Source of the DNA: Candidatus Scybalocola fimicaballi | Lineage (GTDB): Bacteria; Bacteroidota; Bacteroidia; Bacteroidales; Paludibacteraceae | Reading direction: 5' to 3' | NCBI GenBank assembly: GCA_002317115.1 | Contig: DCIP01000187.1 | Span: 9,078-41,697 of the forward strand | DNA: 32,620 nt | Part shown: positions 31,268-32,620 of the stretch, piece by piece | Numbering within the stretch: the first letter of the stretch is position 1 | How the letters are laid out: every line of letters starts with the position of its first letter | Notes under the pieces: generated by a model | Seen by the model: the letters and a program-made list of their open reading frames with translations, nothing else | What the model was told of the DNA's origin: nothing | Databases searched by the model: none | Program-made: the position numbers and the translations under genes

Positions 31268-31302
31268 TTGAATTCGTAATTCATAATGCATAATTCATAA
31301 TT
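31268..31302. repeat. AATTCATAATG tract after YjbQ stop
   Basis: A short run of AATTCGT/AATTCATAATGC/ATAATTCATAATTG units follows the stop, partly self-complementary. It is the same kind of post-stop spacer as at 2349 and 7440, with a different motif. It marks the left edge of the second AT-rich island. Confidence 0.65.
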
Positions 31303-31341
31303 GGAATGACAATGGGTGTTTACTGTGAGTAAAAAAATAAA

Positions 31342-31746
31342 ATGGAAAAGAAATTTTTTTGTTGTGATAATGACATATACTTCTTTATGATGTGTATATA
31401 TGAAATTATATTGATGATTACATATTTTTTTGCTAGAGTTTGGGATGATTCGGATTTTGGAAGTATTGAAAATATCAAAGAGTATTTTTTTCAATTCCTT
31501 TTCTTGTTTGCACCATTTTTTATTGTGTCTTTTTGTATCAAAAAGGCTACAAATTCTGATATAAGGATTCCTTATGTGGTGATTACACTTCTGCAATACT
31601 TCATAATTTCGTATGGTCTTACTATTATTAGTTATAGATATCCAAAATATTGGGATGATTATGTGTATTTTAGTGGATTGTTTCTTGGTCTAATGTTTTT
31701 TTGCCTATATTCAGAAAGTGTAAAAAAATGGTTGATGACCTTTTAA
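31342..31746 (+). CDS. Small membrane protein of AT-rich island
   Basis: This 134-residue protein is strongly hydrophobic, with four likely membrane helices (around residues 11-31, 49-65, 74-96 and 107-123). The intervening loop ARVWDDSDFGSIENIKEYFF is charged. No family is recognised. The composition is very AT-rich, with long T and A runs, unlike the preceding core genes, which suggests acquisition. It ends just before a broken frame. Its size and topology would suit a membrane-located immunity protein against a toxin encoded upstream in an ancestral locus, but no toxin precedes it here. That is inference only. Confidence 0.55.
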   Translation: MEKKFFCCDNDIYFFMMCIYEIILMITYFFARVWDDSDFGSIENIKEYFFQFLFLFAPFFIVSFCIKKATNSDIRIPYVVITLLQYFIISYGLTIISYRYPKYWDDYVYFSGLFLGLMFFCLYSESVKKWLMTF

Positions 31747-31751
31747 GTTGA

Positions 31752-32120
31752 AATTTTTGTATATGGTTAAATTTTAAGGCTATTCGCTTGTCTAAAAGAG
31801 GACGTTTCTTTGCTTGATTATACAAATCGATTATTAGATTATTTAGGAGTAATCTTAAGACTTCTATACCAATTGGTAAAACTGAAAGTTATATAGGAGA
31901 TGGTTATATTACACTTAAAGAAGAGGGAGTCTATTTCATTAATGGTCAGTTTTATTCGACATATGATCCTAATAAGACAGAACAAATTATTATAAAATCC
32001 ATTTTGACTGTTGATTCACAAATAAAAAGATATGTAAATATTAAAAGTGACGATCTAGAAAAATTAGTAAATAATTGGACATCATCAAATTTCATCATCC
32101 TATATGGAATATACTTATAA
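31752..32120 (+). pseudogene. Broken frame, possible toxin C-terminal fragment
   Basis: One frame carries protein-like sequence through an internal TGA at 31815-31817. Before the stop it reads FKAIRLSKRGRFFA. After it comes RSNLKTSIPIGKTESYIGDG, then YITLKEEGVYFINGQFYS and more, to TAA 32118-32120. There is no ATG, GTG or TTG start near the beginning. The second part, 100 codons long, overlaps the next gene by 17 nt. The lack of a start and the in-frame stop suggest a gene remnant, for example the C-terminal domain of a polymorphic toxin that lost its N-terminal carrier. No family is recognised. Confidence 0.45.
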
Positions 32121-32499
32121 TAATATAGTTTCTGAAATTAATAAATGCATTGAGGAAAATAAACATTCTATACAGAATGATTATTCAATGTATGGAGCAA
32201 ACCAGGATGGTTCAATTGATAGTTGGTGCGGTTTTACTTTTGGACATTCTAAACAAGGCTTACCTTCAAAGTTCGGTTTTGTTAGATTTGGTAATCTTTT
32301 TAGTCCGGATGCAATTATGCTAAGAAAAGAGATATTCATGATATATGTTAAGCATACAATAGAATTGATGTGTCTGATAAAAAAATACAATGCGAAAATT
32401 GATGGCGTTGACATAACAAAGATAGATAAAGAAAAAGCACAAAATGCTTATGACTCAGTAAAACAAATTGTCGATTTTTTGGCAAAATATACTGAATAA
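32104..32499 (+). CDS. Small cytoplasmic protein, candidate immunity
   Basis: This 131-residue protein has no signal peptide or membrane segment and appears helical in its C-terminal half (TIELMCLIKKYNAKIDGVDI, then DSVKQIVDFLAKYTE). The N-terminal half contains SIDSWCGFTFGHSKQGLPSK. I recognise no family. It overlaps by 17 nt the 3' end of a broken toxin-tail-like frame, an arrangement usual for immunity genes that follow toxin domains. The composition is AT-rich like the rest of the island. Confidence that it is a real gene is moderate; the function is conjecture. Confidence 0.55.
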   Translation: MEYTYNNIVSEINKCIEENKHSIQNDYSMYGANQDGSIDSWCGFTFGHSKQGLPSKFGFVRFGNLFSPDAIMLRKEIFMIYVKHTIELMCLIKKYNAKIDGVDITKIDKEKAQNAYDSVKQIVDFLAKYTE

Positions 32500-32620
32500 T
32501 TTAAGTTTTATGATGCAGAGACTCAACGATATCTTACATTTACTCCAGATATGCGACAAGCTCGACTTGATGGCATTTTTGCTTATGAAATAAAATTATT
32601 GAAGGAACATCGTAAACCAT
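32500..32620 (+). other. Open frame running off the window
   Basis: After the stop at 32497-32499 the same frame stays open to the window end with protein-like content (KFYDAETQRYLTFTPDMRQA, then RLDGIFAYEIKLLKEHRKP). It has no evident start of its own apart from an internal ATG at 32548. A second, overlapping frame starts at ATG 32510 (MMQRLNDILHLLQICDKLDL) but ends at 32593. Either could be real; the first looks more like coding sequence and might be another orphan toxin fragment. Confidence 0.3.

Noticed and set aside
1..32620. tRNA, rRNA or CRISPR arrays
   Set aside because: I found no cloverleaf, no rRNA sequence and no regularly spaced identical repeats by eye; a dedicated scan could still find a tRNA I missed.

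Overview
This window looks like chromosome of a Bacteroidales bacterium. The evidence is the acpP-fabF-rnc cluster, promoters of the TTTG-N18-23-TAnnTTTG type, weak Shine-Dalgarno sequences, a BtuG-type surface lipoprotein beside BtuB, and a likely type IX secretion C-terminal domain. I cannot name genus or species from the sequence. Most of the window is well-kept core genome of moderate GC. Two stretches (about 7.5-9.5 kb and 31.3-32.6 kb) are clearly more AT-rich and hold unrecognised or broken genes.

Layout. 1-3.0 kb: exonuclease VII (xseA, xseB), a MORN-repeat exported protein, and convergent purN. 3.2-7.4 kb: lipid and RNA genes acpP, fabF, rnc, and a long-chain acyl-CoA synthetase. 7.5-10.1 kb: an AT-rich island with an unknown protein, a CHAP/NlpC-like fragment lacking a good start, an exported protein overlapping it by 4 nt (effector/immunity-like), then 600 bp of gene debris. 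10.1-16.7 kb, minus strand: a complete vitamin B12 uptake operon in the order riboswitch, btuB, btuG, btuF, btuC, btuD. It carries several related REP-like palindromes, including one inside the btuF coding sequence and one inside the riboswitch. 16.8-19.8 kb: prfB with its +1 programmed frameshift, a lipocalin-like lipoprotein, and hemW. 20-26.9 kb: a seven-repeat adhesin-like secreted protein, an OmpA protein with six thrombospondin type 3 repeats, and an MBOAT/SGNH-like O-acylation pair. 27-31.3 kb: coaD, a PMCA-type Ca2+ ATPase, a chagasin-family protease inhibitor, and a YjbQ protein. 31.3-32.6 kb: a second AT-rich island with a small membrane protein, a broken toxin-tail-like frame overlapping an immunity-sized gene, and an unfinished frame at the window edge.

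How the genes work together. The B12 operon is a self-contained pathway: BtuG captures the vitamin at the surface, BtuB moves it through the outer membrane, BtuF binds it in the periplasm and BtuCD imports it, all under a cobalamin riboswitch. The 20-27 kb block probably shapes the cell surface. The two islands resemble orphan toxin/immunity cassettes; that is an inference from architecture, not from recognised families.

The most unusual DNA-level features are a perfect 36-bp palindrome over the xseA stop codon, the palindrome family spread through the btu operon, and short degenerate tandem tracts that follow many stop codons, with a different motif at most places.
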